A DNA stretch of 64,000 nucleotides, taken from the NCBI GenBank assembly GCA_035403225.1, contig DAONET010000009.1, forward strand, positions 1 to 64,000. Direction: 5' to 3'. This document shows, in pieces, positions 18,350 to 26,754 of the stretch. The notes under the pieces are model-generated. The model was given only the letters and a program-made list of their open reading frames with translations, did no database searches and was not told the DNA's origin. Source of the stretch: DAIRDK01 sp035403225 (lineage in GTDB: Bacteria; Bacteroidota; Bacteroidia; Bacteroidales; FEN-979). Position numbers and translations under genes: made by a program. How positions within the stretch are numbered: position 1 is the first letter of the stretch; each line of letters opens with the position of its first letter.

Positions 18350-19242
18350 TGGTTTTCCTGTAAAAGATTTAAAAAATGTTGTTCAAGACTACGTTTGCGT
18401 TCGGCGAGATGCGAGAGCACGATCCCGTTATTATGCGCGAATTCATTGATTTCACCCGGTGCTACGTCTCCATGGAAGTAAACCTGCAGGTAACCGTTTG
18501 AGTGGGTCATGGACTTGAATTGCGGATGACGGCTGATGGTTTCTCCAAGCAGTTGCTGATCAGCGGCGGCTAACTCAATGCAGTCGGAGATGGCGAGGAC
18601 TTTACTCACTTCGCCCGAGAAAAGTTTTTTCCCTTTATTCAGCACAGCGACATGCGAACAGATCTTCTGGACTTCGTCGAGAAGGTGACTGGCCAGAATG
18701 ATCGTGATACCTTCGGAAGCTACCTTCAGGATGATCTCTCGTATTTGTGCGATACCCTGAGGATCCAGGCCATTGGTGGGCTCGTCGAGGATCATGACTT
18801 CCGGGTTCCCCAGCATGGCGGAAGCGATTGCCAGACGCTGCCGCATCCCGAAGGAGAAAGTGCTGAATTTACTTTTTCGCCGGTCCGACAATGTTACCAT
18901 CTCCAGAACGCGTGTGATATCATCGTGTCCATAGCCTTTGATATCGGCTACGATCTCCAGGTTCTTTTCCGGAGAGAGATACGGGAAAAAGTTGGGAGTC
19001 TCAATAACAGAGCCGATGCGCTTCCGGCTTTCTTTGGAAGGTGGTTGGCCAAACCACTCGAAGGTGCCGCTGTCGGGAGTGATCAGGTTGAGGGTCATTC
19101 CCAGGGTGGTGCTTTTCCCGCTGCCGTTAGGTCCCAACAGTCCGAACACTTCACCGCGTTTGATCTCAATCTCCAGTTGCTTAACGGCTTGAATCTTTCC
19201 GTATCTTTTAGAAAGTCCGTTGATGGATAAGACTGTTTCCAA
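18346..19242 (-). CDS. ABC transporter ATP-binding protein
   Basis: The ATPase partner of the adjacent permease. In 298 residues: Walker A GPNGSGKST, signature FSFGMRQRLAIASA, Walker B VMILDEPTNGLDP and the switch His in LASHLLDEV. The C-terminal about 80 residues are the variable extension of DrrA/NatA-type exporters. It is transcribed from a TACTTTTG box 22 bases upstream and overlaps the permease start by four bases. Confidence 0.94.
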   Translation of the reverse strand: METVLSINGLSKRYGKIQAVKQLEIEIKRGEVFGLLGPNGSGKSTTLGMTLNLITPDSGTFEWFGQPPSKESRKRIGSVIETPNFFPYLSPEKNLEIVADIKGYGHDDITRVLEMVTLSDRRKSKFSTFSFGMRQRLAIASAMLGNPEVMILDEPTNGLDPQGIAQIREIILKVASEGITIILASHLLDEVQKICSHVAVLNKGKKLFSGEVSKVLAISDCIELAAADQQLLGETISRHPQFKSMTHSNGYLQVYFHGDVAPGEINEFAHNNGIVLSHLAERKRSLEQHFLNLLQENQ

Positions 19243-19264
19243 GGTTGTAAGGTTGAAATGAATC

Positions 19265-19272
19265 CAAAAGTA
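19265..19272 (-). promoter_or_regulatory. -7 box (TACTTTTG) for the ABC exporter pair
   Basis: Minus-strand TACTTTTG, a full match to TAnnTTTG, ending 22 bases before the ATPase ATG at 19242 in the gap after the RsmI-like gene. Confidence 0.5.
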
Positions 19273-19315
19273 AAATGGTAAGACGTACGACTCCCTGTTT
19301 CGTTACAATTTTTTT

Positions 19316-20023
19316 TCAGAAAGACATCAGAAAAACAGCGGGACGTTTATGAATGTCGGGGTGTTTGTTGCGCCATTCACCGGCTGTTTTCACCGCGATC
19401 CACTCCGAATCAAGGGTCAGGTCCACCGCGATGCAGATGCGTGTTTGCCGGCTGCAGGCCTCCGACAGGGCTTCCAGCATCTGGCGGTTCCGGTACGGGG
19501 TCTCGATAAAAATTTGTGTCTGTCCTGTCTCTTTGGCTATGCGTTCCAGCTCTTTGATTTTCCGGAAACGTGCGTTTTTTTCGATCGGGAGATACCCGTG
19601 AAAGGCAAATTGTTGGCCGTTAAATCCGGAGCTCATCAGGGCCAGGATGATGGATGATGGTCCGGTGAGCGGGATTACTTTAATGCCCAGGCAGTGTGCT
19701 TCCTCCACGATGAGGGCGCCAGGGTCGGCCACGCAGGGCACGCCAGCTTCCGACAGCAGCCCGATATCTTCGCCGTCCAGCGCGGGCTGGAGATAGGGGA
19801 GTAGATCCGAAACGTCGGTGTGCTCGTTGAACACCATCAGTCCGGTCGTCTCAAAAGCTGCGGTGTAACCGGCTTTTCGAAGAAAACGCCGTGCTGTTGA
19901 AGCTTCCTCTGCGATGAAATGATGTAATTTCCCGATCACGGAAAGCGTACCTGCCGGCAGGGTCAGTTCCGGTGGTGTCGCCCCCAATACCGATGGGATG
20001 AGATATAGTGATCCTTTATTCAT
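19316..20023 (-). CDS. RsmI-like SAM-dependent (tetrapyrrole-fold) methyltransferase
   Basis: A 235-residue member of the tetrapyrrole-methylase fold closest to RsmI, the enzyme that 2'-O-methylates C1402 of 16S rRNA. The motif LLSEAGVPCVADPGA is the RsmI SAM-site signature, followed by PLTGPSSIILALMSSGFNG and IFIETPYRNRQML. It lacks the extra C-terminal domain of full RsmI, and is of the shorter Bacteroidetes type, so the exact target base is not certain. The start at 20023 is chosen because its ATG overlaps the upstream stop as ATGA; another ATG is at 20035. Confidence 0.88.
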   Translation of the reverse strand: MNKGSLYLIPSVLGATPPELTLPAGTLSVIGKLHHFIAEEASTARRFLRKAGYTAAFETTGLMVFNEHTDVSDLLPYLQPALDGEDIGLLSEAGVPCVADPGALIVEEAHCLGIKVIPLTGPSSIILALMSSGFNGQQFAFHGYLPIEKNARFRKIKELERIAKETGQTQIFIETPYRNRQMLEALSEACSRQTRICIAVDLTLDSEWIAVKTAGEWRNKHPDIHKRPAVFLMSF

Positions 20024-20988
20024 TTTCTGATCCATGGGAGATCATCCAGGTCAACGTTACCTCCGGAAAGGATGATCCCGACCTTTTTTCCGGCTATGTC
20101 CACTTTCTTTTCAAGCAGCGTGGCCAGTGGCACGGCCGACGAAGGCTCTGTCAATATCTTCATACGTTCCCAGATCAGCCTCATCGCGCGTATGATGGAG
20201 GATTCGCTGCAGGTGACCACGTCGCTGACATGCGCCAGAATGATGGGGAACGTGATGCTTCCCAGCGATGTGCGGAGTCCGTCGGCGATAGTCTTTGGAT
20301 TGACGGAAGGGATGAATGTCTTTTGGTGGAACGAACGTGAAGCATCATCGGCCATCTCAGGCTCGGCGCCTATCACGCGTGTAGATGGAGAAAAATAATG
20401 AACGGATAGTGCAGTTCCGCTCAGTAGTCCTCCTCCTCCGACGGGAGCCATGATCAGGTCAAAACTTTCGCCGTCTTCGATCATCTCGAGCGCTGCTGTC
20501 GCTTGTCCGGCAATGATCCGCACATCGTTGTAGGGATGGATCTCTATGGCGCCGGTGTCAGCTTTCACAGAGGCCAGGGTTGATTCACGCGCTTCGAGGT
20601 TAGGTTCGCAGAAGGTGATTAGTCCGCCATAACCCTTTACTGCATCAACCTTCACTTTGCTGGAGTTGGATGGCATGACGATGTAGGCTTTCGTGCCTGC
20701 CAGGGCAGCGGCACGGGCCAGTGCCTGCGCATGGTTTCCGGAAGAATGGGTGCAGACTCCCCGCTGAAGTTCCCCGGGAGTCAGGGAAAAAACGGCATTG
20801 GTGGCGCCGCGGGCCTTGAAAGCGCCTACTTTTTGAAAGTTTTCGCATTTGAAAAAGATACGGGCTCCCGTTAACCGGTCGATGGTGTTACACGTCAGCA
20901 GGGGGGTACGGTGTATCCGACCGGCGATCCGGGCAGCAGCTTCTCTGATATCTTCGGAAGCAGGCGCCGTGAAAGAGTGATCATTCAT
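20020..20988 (-). CDS. PLP-dependent threonine/serine dehydratase, catalytic domain only
   Basis: Fold-type II pyridoxal-phosphate enzyme of about 322 residues. The cofactor Lys lies in FFKCENFQKVGAFKARGA and the phosphate-binding glycine loop in APVGGGGLLSG. SSGNHAQALARAA is the substrate-binding segment. There is no C-terminal regulatory (ACT-like) domain, so it resembles catabolic threonine dehydratase or serine racemase rather than biosynthetic IlvA. The frame is open up to 21117, but ATG 20988 (MNDHSFTAP) fits the family and overlaps the upstream phosphatase stop by eight bases, as in an operon. The physiological substrate is not decided. Confidence 0.88.
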   Translation of the reverse strand: MNDHSFTAPASEDIREAAARIAGRIHRTPLLTCNTIDRLTGARIFFKCENFQKVGAFKARGATNAVFSLTPGELQRGVCTHSSGNHAQALARAAALAGTKAYIVMPSNSSKVKVDAVKGYGGLITFCEPNLEARESTLASVKADTGAIEIHPYNDVRIIAGQATAALEMIEDGESFDLIMAPVGGGGLLSGTALSVHYFSPSTRVIGAEPEMADDASRSFHQKTFIPSVNPKTIADGLRTSLGSITFPIILAHVSDVVTCSESSIIRAMRLIWERMKILTEPSSAVPLATLLEKKVDIAGKKVGIILSGGNVDLDDLPWIRK

Positions 20989-21448
20989 TTTTCCGGAGGA
21001 TTGATTGGGCAATCTTCTCGCAGACAGGGTCCAACTGCATGAAAACACTCTCAAATTCGGCGTAGCCATCGTAATAGGGATCCTTGACCGGGAGGTTGGC
21101 GCCCGGAGTGAGGACATTTGTGGCGAAGTCCACTTTCTGCCGGTCTTTGTCGTTTCTGGCTATGCGGATCGCCTTCTGATAGTTGGCACTGTCCATCACA
21201 TAGATCCGGTCGAAGACGTCAAAGTCTTTCACGGTTAAAAGGCGTGCAGCATGACCGGAGATATTGATTCCGTTTTCCCGCGATACCCTGATAGCCCGCT
21301 CATCAGGCATATCTCCGATATGAAACGATTCGAATCCGGCTGAATCAACCACTCCTTTTATCCCGTAGTTCCGGAATTTCTGACTGAGAATTCCTTCGGC
21401 GATGGGCGACCGGCAGATATTGCCGGTACAAACGAACAGGATGTTCAT
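20981..21448 (-). CDS. low-molecular-weight protein-tyrosine phosphatase
   Basis: A 155-residue cytoplasmic phosphatase. The P-loop CTGNICRSP (CxGNxCRSP) lies at residues 7-15, and the general-acid Asp is in DPYYDGY near residue 124, both complete. The target could be a tyrosine kinase of capsule export or arginine phosphate; nothing nearby decides. It follows dnaA by 14 bases and overlaps the dehydratase start by eight bases. Confidence 0.94.
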   Translation of the reverse strand: MNILFVCTGNICRSPIAEGILSQKFRNYGIKGVVDSAGFESFHIGDMPDERAIRVSRENGINISGHAARLLTVKDFDVFDRIYVMDSANYQKAIRIARNDKDRQKVDFATNVLTPGANLPVKDPYYDGYAEFESVFMQLDPVCEKIAQSILRKNE

Positions 21449-21462
21449 AAAAGGTCGGAGGG

Positions 21463-22899
21463 TTATATCTTGATCCTTTTATCGAGTTCTTCAACAAACT
21501 GACGGAATTGTTTATCAGTCTCAACCAGGTTGTTCACGGTGCGGCAGGCATGTAATACCGTTGCATGGTCCTTGTTGCCGCAATGTAATCCGATGCTGGT
21601 CAGGGAAGCCTTGGTGTGCTTCTTGGAGAAATACATCGACAATTGCCGTGCCTGTACGATCTCTCTCTTTCTGGTTTTGGAGTGGATCAGGTCGATAGGG
21701 ATATTGAAGTAATCGCACACCACCTTTTGAATATAGTCTATAGAGATTTCGCGCGAAGTGTTCTTAACGAACTTGTCGATCATCTGTTTGGCCAGGTCAA
21801 GGGTGATGACCTTTTTATTCAGGGATGATTGAGCGAGGAGGGAGATGAGGGCTCCTTCGAGTTCGCGGATATTGGTATTGATGCTGTACGCCAGATATTC
21901 CACCACTTCGGTCGGGATCTGGATGCCGTCGTTGTAAAGCTTTTTCTGCAGGATGGCGATTCTGGTTTCGAGGTCGGGAACCTGTAAGTCGGCCGATAAG
22001 CCCCATTTGAAGCGGGAAAGGAGCCGTGGTTCGATCCCTTTCATTTCCACCGGCGGTTTGTCGGAGGTGAGAACGATCTGGTTGCTCTTCTGATGCAGGT
22101 GGTTGAAGATGTGGAAGAATACATCCTGGGTTTTTTCTTTCCCTGCCAGGTTGTGAATATCGTCAATGATCAGAACGTCGATGATCTGGTAAAAATGGAT
22201 AAAGTCGTTCTGGTTGTTATTCTTGACCGAATCGATGAACTGGTTGATGAACTGATCGGTCGTGACATATAATACCGTTTTCTCGGGGAATTGTTGCTTT
22301 ACCTGTAAGCCGATGGCGTGAGAGAGATGGGTCTTTCCCAACCCGGTCTGGCTGTACAACAATAACGGGTTAAAGGCTGTTTTCCCGGGGTTGCTGGCAA
22401 CCGCGAACCCGGCAGAACGGGCCAACCGGTTACAATCACCCTCAATGAAATTATCGAATGAGTAGGTTTCAATCAGTTGAGAGTTGACCTTTATCTTTTT
22501 CAATCCCGGGATGATAAAGGGATTGGGAATCTCTTTGGATGTTCCCCTGTTCAGGTCAAGGGGCATGGACACGGGCGGATTAGCCGTTGCTTTTTTATCC
22601 GTGGTGGGTACATTTATAGTGATCGGACCAGGGTCTGCTTCCGAGTTGTCCATGATGATGTTATACTCTAACCGTCCGTTACTGCCAAGTTCTTTTTTTA
22701 TGGTCTTCTTCAGAAGGCCAATGTAATGCTCTTCCAGCCATTCATAGAAAAACTGACTAGGAACCTGGATCGTGAGCACATTGTCCTGAAGTTTGACCGG
22801 CCTGATAGGTAAAAACCAGGTTTTAAAACTTTGGTAGTTGATATTGTCCTTGACAATATTCAGACAGTTTTCCCAAACTTCAACAACAGTTTTTTCCAT
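21463..22899 (-). CDS. dnaA: chromosomal replication initiator protein DnaA
   Basis: Initiates replication by binding DnaA boxes at oriC and melting the DNA. The 478-residue protein has the N-terminal DnaA_N domain (about 1-75, ENCLNIVKDNINYQSFKTWF), a variable linker, and the AAA+ domain with Walker A SQTGLGKTH and Walker B VLIIDDIHNL. The C-terminal DNA-binding domain carries the DnaA signature GNKDHATVLHACRTV. It is followed by the phosphatase, dehydratase and RsmI-like genes, forming a four-gene minus-strand unit. Upstream is the 392-base gene-free stretch. A weak promoter-like TAATTTTT lies at 22928-22935 on the minus strand. Confidence 0.98.
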   Translation of the reverse strand: MEKTVVEVWENCLNIVKDNINYQSFKTWFLPIRPVKLQDNVLTIQVPSQFFYEWLEEHYIGLLKKTIKKELGSNGRLEYNIIMDNSEADPGPITINVPTTDKKATANPPVSMPLDLNRGTSKEIPNPFIIPGLKKIKVNSQLIETYSFDNFIEGDCNRLARSAGFAVASNPGKTAFNPLLLYSQTGLGKTHLSHAIGLQVKQQFPEKTVLYVTTDQFINQFIDSVKNNNQNDFIHFYQIIDVLIIDDIHNLAGKEKTQDVFFHIFNHLHQKSNQIVLTSDKPPVEMKGIEPRLLSRFKWGLSADLQVPDLETRIAILQKKLYNDGIQIPTEVVEYLAYSINTNIRELEGALISLLAQSSLNKKVITLDLAKQMIDKFVKNTSREISIDYIQKVVCDYFNIPIDLIHSKTRKREIVQARQLSMYFSKKHTKASLTSIGLHCGNKDHATVLHACRTVNNLVETDKQFRQFVEELDKRIKI

Positions 22900-23291
22900 T
22901 AATACAATACCTTGAAAGATGAAACCGAAAAATTACCAGATAATACTTATTAATCAAGGCGTTGGATCACGTCTTTTTTAAAACGAAATCCATGGGTGTG
23001 ATTGACTCTTTTTGATTTAACAAAATTTTGAAAAAAATGTTGAAAGAAAAAATTTTTCCCTGTTGATTTTGTCAAAAAAAAATTCTAAAAGGCTTTCTGT
23101 AGTAGCTTTTCAGCATGCCCCCAAATGCCTGATTTACTTCAAATCATTTGCCGGACAAAGGATTGAGCAATCGCTGAAAATCTTATTTTTACCACATCTA
23201 AATTTTAAAGAACAGAAAATCAGATAAATATAAATGTTCCGAAATGGTTTATTAAAAAACAGTCTGAATCGAAAACCAAATCATTTGATAT
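22900..23291. other. 392-base AT-rich intergenic region upstream of dnaA
   Basis: The longest gene-free stretch of the window, with A and T runs around 23010-23090. It should hold the dnaA promoter and perhaps leftover sequence between dnaA and the convergently ending YigZ gene. I looked for DnaA boxes (TTATCCACA and relaxed forms) and found no convincing match; the nearest, TTTACCACA at about 23188-23196, has a mismatch at a conserved base. I see no tRNA, hairpin or convincing small gene. An origin here is possible but not supported. Confidence 0.5.
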
Positions 23292-23903
23292 TCAGCTTAT
23301 ATATTCACATATAGATATGTTCATGAGCAGCGATAATCGTTGCTTTATTTCCCCTGACTTTGACTTTCTGACCGCAACCACAATCCGACAGGATTCATCA
23401 AATTGCTGGCTTAAAATGGATACGCCATCGTCCTTCAGAATCCGCATAACCTCGTTCATCCGGGGATACTCAAAGAGGATCACCATCTTTTCGGTTATGG
23501 TTTTCTGAATAATCCGGGCCTGGCTGAGCGCCTCGGCGGAGGTTGTCTTGTAGGCATGGATCAATCCCGGAACTCCGAGTTTGGTACCCCCAAAGTAACG
23601 GATCACCACTACCAGGATATCCGATAGTCCTTTGGAAAGGATCTGCCCGTGAATGGGGCGACCGGCAGTTCCGGAAGGCTCCCCGTCGTCATTAACCCGG
23701 TATACGTCTCCCGTAGAGCCAATACGATAAGCATAGCAGTGATGGTTGGCATCATAATACTCTTTCCGGATGGCTTCGAGCTTTAACTTTGCTTCTTCTT
23801 CGCTTTCGACAGGCATAGCCAGGCCTATAAAACGGCTGGCTTTATCCCTGAAAGTGCTGCGTGATTCTCCGCTTATTGATAGGTAGGTGTCACTGATTTC
23901 CAT
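23292..23903 (-). CDS. YigZ/IMPACT family protein
   Basis: A 203-residue protein with the UPF0029/IMPACT signature GEPSGTAGRPI at about residue 75 and the following VVVIRYFGGTKLGVPGLIHAY. The C-terminal about 65 residues match the DUF1949 domain. The family is linked to translation (IMPACT/YIH1 relatives), but the bacterial role is not known. The ATG at 23903 is 34 bases from the divergent prmC start. Confidence 0.92.
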   Translation of the reverse strand: MEISDTYLSISGESRSTFRDKASRFIGLAMPVESEEEAKLKLEAIRKEYYDANHHCYAYRIGSTGDVYRVNDDGEPSGTAGRPIHGQILSKGLSDILVVVIRYFGGTKLGVPGLIHAYKTTSAEALSQARIIQKTITEKMVILFEYPRMNEVMRILKDDGVSILSQQFDESCRIVVAVRKSKSGEIKQRLSLLMNISICEYIS

Positions 23904-23937
23904 TACTCACGAATTTAGTTTTTTTTACCTTCGTCCC

Positions 23938-24864
23938 ATGAAAAAAAATGAGCTTACTGTTAAAAAAATCGAGGATGATCTGAAACAAGGATTGGCCGGA
24001 TTGTACGACAAGAACGAGGCGGATCACCTCATTGGATTATTATTCAGTCACTTCACGGGATGGAACCGGGCAGAAGTGAAAATAAGAGGAGAGGAGTTGC
24101 TGTCGGGGGAGTGTGCGGATAAGTTGTATGCAGCCCTGGAAGACCTTCGTGGTTTCAAACCCGTACAATATATAATAGGTAATACCTGGTTCTGCGGGCT
24201 GGAATTAAAAGTCACTCCGGATGCTCTCATACCACGGCCTGAGACAGAGGAACTGGCGGAGATGGTAATCCGCGAAAACATTCAGTTTCAGTTGCAGGAG
24301 ATATCCATACTCGACATAGGGACCGGCACCGGTTGCCTGGCGCTCGCCCTGAAGAAGAAATTCCCGTATGCCCTGGTGGAAGCCATCGACAACGACCCCG
24401 CAGCGCTGGCACTATCGGCTGAAAACGCTGCCGGGAACGGATTGAAGATCGGCTTCAGAAAGTTGGATATCCTTGATCGGACTGAGAGGGATTTACTCCC
24501 GGGTTATCAGGTCATCGTAAGCAACCCGCCTTATGTTACGTGCTCTGAAAAGCGGCTCATGAAAGCCAATGTCCTGAATTATGAACCTCACCAGGCATTG
24601 TTTGTCCCTGATGACGATCCGCTCCTTTACTACAAAGCCATCGGAGACTTTGCTTTCAAGCACCTGATACGACCAGGGACACTGTATGTGGAAATCAATG
24701 AGCGGTTCGGGACGGAGGTGAAAAAGTTGTTCCTCGGCATGGGTTTTGACCGGGCCGAAGTGATCAAGGATCTGTATGGGAAAGATAGGTTTGTCCGCGC
24801 TGAAGCCGTGTACGTGATGGCTGATACCAGCTACTGGATGGTGGCGGATAACCAAATACCCTGA
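23938..24864 (+). CDS. prmC: peptide chain release factor N5-glutamine methyltransferase PrmC
   Basis: Methylates the Gln of the GGQ motif in release factors RF1 and RF2. The 308-residue protein has the N-terminal helical domain, the SAM-binding motif DIGTGTGCLALAL, and the active-site NPPY in VSNPPYVTC. The RPETEELAE segment before the SAM motif is also typical. The frame is open back to 23887, but ATG 23938 lies 4 bases after a TACCTTCG promoter-like box, so the longer form would begin upstream of the likely transcript. It converges on the DUF3298 gene with a 2-base gap. Confidence 0.95.
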   Translation: MKKNELTVKKIEDDLKQGLAGLYDKNEADHLIGLLFSHFTGWNRAEVKIRGEELLSGECADKLYAALEDLRGFKPVQYIIGNTWFCGLELKVTPDALIPRPETEELAEMVIRENIQFQLQEISILDIGTGTGCLALALKKKFPYALVEAIDNDPAALALSAENAAGNGLKIGFRKLDILDRTERDLLPGYQVIVSNPPYVTCSEKRLMKANVLNYEPHQALFVPDDDPLLYYKAIGDFAFKHLIRPGTLYVEINERFGTEVKKLFLGMGFDRAEVIKDLYGKDRFVRAEAVYVMADTSYWMVADNQIP

Positions 24865-24866
24865 CG

Positions 24867-26000
24867 TTATTTCAGCAGGGGATCAACGATGCTTCCCGGC
24901 TTCAGGATGGGCGACAGTTCTTCCCAGGTCAGGAAGATATCGGTAAACCCATGTGAATAAGGGGCGATCTCGTAATGGTTGTAAAAGAATCCGATCCCGG
25001 AACCGGTGATGTATAAGTTGTTGGTCGGGGCCACTTCATCAGAGAAGTATTCTGCTTTCTCCGACAACTTGTCCTCCGGTCCCAGTCCTTCGGTATGCTT
25101 CAGTTTCGTGGTAAGCAGACGTGTCAGAGCGGGCTCGAAATCACGGATAAAGATATCACCCGATGTTACGATTTTTCCCGTTTTAACATTGATAACCTTA
25201 TAATCCTGCGCTCCCAGCCCGTGAGCGCCGCCAGTAAAGGCATAACTTTCAGTATAAAACGAGAGGATGCTCTTTTCGTTATACACGATATGCATCAGTT
25301 TATACAGGTCCCAGTTAAGCAGCGCAACAGCAGCTTGTTGCTTTAACAACTCAACGTTGTCGGAAAGATAATTCTTAAAGTACGATTGTTGTAAGGAGTT
25401 AACCAGTATCTGCGGATCATAACTGGCAGGCTTTCCTCCGGCAAAAAGAGTCATGATCCTGTTGCGGATCGTATCGCAAGTGGCATTGGAAGAGATGACG
25501 GGGACAACCAGGCACTGTTCGATATAAGCCCGTGGGGTAGTCTTTTTGCTGATAAGCGGTTTGGTCGCTGTCTGATAATAGACACTGAGCGGCAGACTCC
25601 CTGACGGATAATTCTCAGATACGGTAAATTTATGCCGTGCTTCGTTTTTTTCAATCTGCCATGTACCGGAAATGATATGATTGGTGATAAACTTTCCCCG
25701 GATCTCCATTTGCTGATCGTCATAGGAAGCTTTAAGCGTAAAGGAACCGTCGGTGGTAATCTTTCCCCCGGCGGTACCGGGCGCCCCTGAGTGGATGTTA
25801 TACTGACGGGCGACAGCGGGTGATGCCGTCAGGCAGTAATCAACAAAAACACTATCATTGACCTTGATCAGGTTCAGGGTCACTTCAATACGTTCATCCA
25901 TGAATCCCTGCAAACGCTGGTAACATTTTTTTGGTAACGTCTGAGCATTCAGCCCCGTGGTCAACAGGGTCAGGAAGGCTACCCACAAGCATTTCATCAT
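24867..26000 (-). CDS. exported DUF3298 (RsiV-type) domain protein
   Basis: A 377-residue protein with an N-terminal signal peptide (CLWVAFLTLLTTGLNAQ, cleavage after NAQ). The C-terminal third has the DUF3298 pattern: YAFTGGAHGLGAQDYKVIN, then GIGFFYNHYEIAPYSHGFTDIFLTWEEL. This is the domain found in the anti-sigma factor RsiV and in lysozyme-binding or envelope proteins of other bacteria. The middle part (residues about 30-200) is unassigned. It begins 15 bases after the stop of the YggS gene and is probably in its operon. Function unknown. Confidence 0.85.
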   Translation of the reverse strand: MMKCLWVAFLTLLTTGLNAQTLPKKCYQRLQGFMDERIEVTLNLIKVNDSVFVDYCLTASPAVARQYNIHSGAPGTAGGKITTDGSFTLKASYDDQQMEIRGKFITNHIISGTWQIEKNEARHKFTVSENYPSGSLPLSVYYQTATKPLISKKTTPRAYIEQCLVVPVISSNATCDTIRNRIMTLFAGGKPASYDPQILVNSLQQSYFKNYLSDNVELLKQQAAVALLNWDLYKLMHIVYNEKSILSFYTESYAFTGGAHGLGAQDYKVINVKTGKIVTSGDIFIRDFEPALTRLLTTKLKHTEGLGPEDKLSEKAEYFSDEVAPTNNLYITGSGIGFFYNHYEIAPYSHGFTDIFLTWEELSPILKPGSIVDPLLK

Positions 26001-26015
26001 CGTATACGTAACTTA

Positions 26016-26681
26016 TTATTTTCCATGTTCAAAAATTCGTGTCCCGATCCGGATCATCGTGCTTCCTTCTTCGATAGCGATGGGGTAATCTCCCGACATG
26101 CCCATTGAGATCTCACGGAAGGATGGTTGACCGAAGAAGTACTGCTGGCGGAGTAACTCGAAATATCCTTTCAGGGTGCGGAATTCTTGTCTTATTTTTT
26201 CTTTATCGTCTGTTAACGTGGCCATTCCCATGACGCCTGCAACACGGATGTTCGCGAATGACCTGAATTCCTGCGAATCAAGCAGATCCTTCGCTTCCTG
26301 CAGGTCAAGTCCGAACTTTGTCTCTTCGGTGGCAATATAGAACTGAAGGAGACAATCAATGACCCGGTTGCATTTTGCGGCTTCCCGGTTGACTTCTGTT
26401 AAAAGATGAAGGCTGTCGATGCTGTGAATCAATCCGATAAATGAAGCGATTTGTTTTACTTTATTGGTTTGCAGATGACCAATGAAATGCCATTCCGTAT
26501 CGGCAGGCATCACCTGGTATTTGGAGACAATTTCCCGTACTCTGTTTTCACCAAAAGCACGCTGTCCTGCCTCATACGCTTCCATCATTTCCTCCGGCGT
26601 CCGTGTCTTGGAAACCGCAATCAACTTCACATTGGGAGGGATAACACGCGACAGTGACCGGATATTCGATTCGATATTCAT
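26016..26681 (-). CDS. YggS/PLPBP family pyridoxal-phosphate homeostasis protein
   Basis: A 221-residue single-domain alanine-racemase-fold protein that binds PLP and buffers vitamin B6 levels. The cofactor Lys is in LIAVSKTRTPEEM; GENRVREIVSKYQ, WHFIGHLQTNKVK and GMSGDYPIAIEEGSTMIRIGTRIFG-type endings are all present (the end here reads RIGTRIFEHGK). Length and motifs are normal. It has its own perfect TAACTTTG promoter box and is divergent from the LtaS-like gene. Confidence 0.95.
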   Translation of the reverse strand: MNIESNIRSLSRVIPPNVKLIAVSKTRTPEEMMEAYEAGQRAFGENRVREIVSKYQVMPADTEWHFIGHLQTNKVKQIASFIGLIHSIDSLHLLTEVNREAAKCNRVIDCLLQFYIATEETKFGLDLQEAKDLLDSQEFRSFANIRVAGVMGMATLTDDKEKIRQEFRTLKGYFELLRQQYFFGQPSFREISMGMSGDYPIAIEEGSTMIRIGTRIFEHGK

Positions 26682-26700
26682 TTCTTTTTTCTTCGATATA

Positions 26701-26708
26701 CAAAGTTA
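26701..26708 (-). promoter_or_regulatory. -7 box (TAACTTTG) for the YggS gene
   Basis: Minus-strand TAACTTTG, a full match to TAnnTTTG, with a TTTG (26725-26728, minus strand) 16 bases upstream as a possible -33 element. It ends 19 bases before the ATG at 26681. Confidence 0.55.
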
Positions 26709-26712
26709 CAGG

Positions 26713-26744
26713 TTTGAACGTTTACAAAGAAGGATTACTTTTGC
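26713..26744 (+). promoter_or_regulatory. -33/-7 promoter for the LtaS-like gene
   Basis: TTTG at 26713-26716 and TACTTTTGC at 26736-26744, spaced 19 bases, match both parts of the Bacteroidetes promoter. It overlaps the divergent YggS promoter region, so the two promoters may compete. The ATG is 10 bases downstream. Confidence 0.6.
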
Positions 26745-26754
26745 TATTTTTGAG

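Noticed and set aside
23060..23226. Open stretch of about 55 codons in the gap upstream of dnaA (reading through SFAGQRIEQSLKILF)
   Set aside because: No ATG or plausible start, no promoter spacing that fits, and an AT-rich composition that makes chance open frames likely; no family resemblance.
22900..23291. Chromosomal origin of replication
   Set aside because: No convincing DnaA boxes; position next to dnaA and AT content alone are not enough.
26482..26754. N-terminal extension of the LtaS-like protein by 91 residues
   Set aside because: The extension is antisense to the conserved YggS gene and lies upstream of the promoter at 26713-26744.
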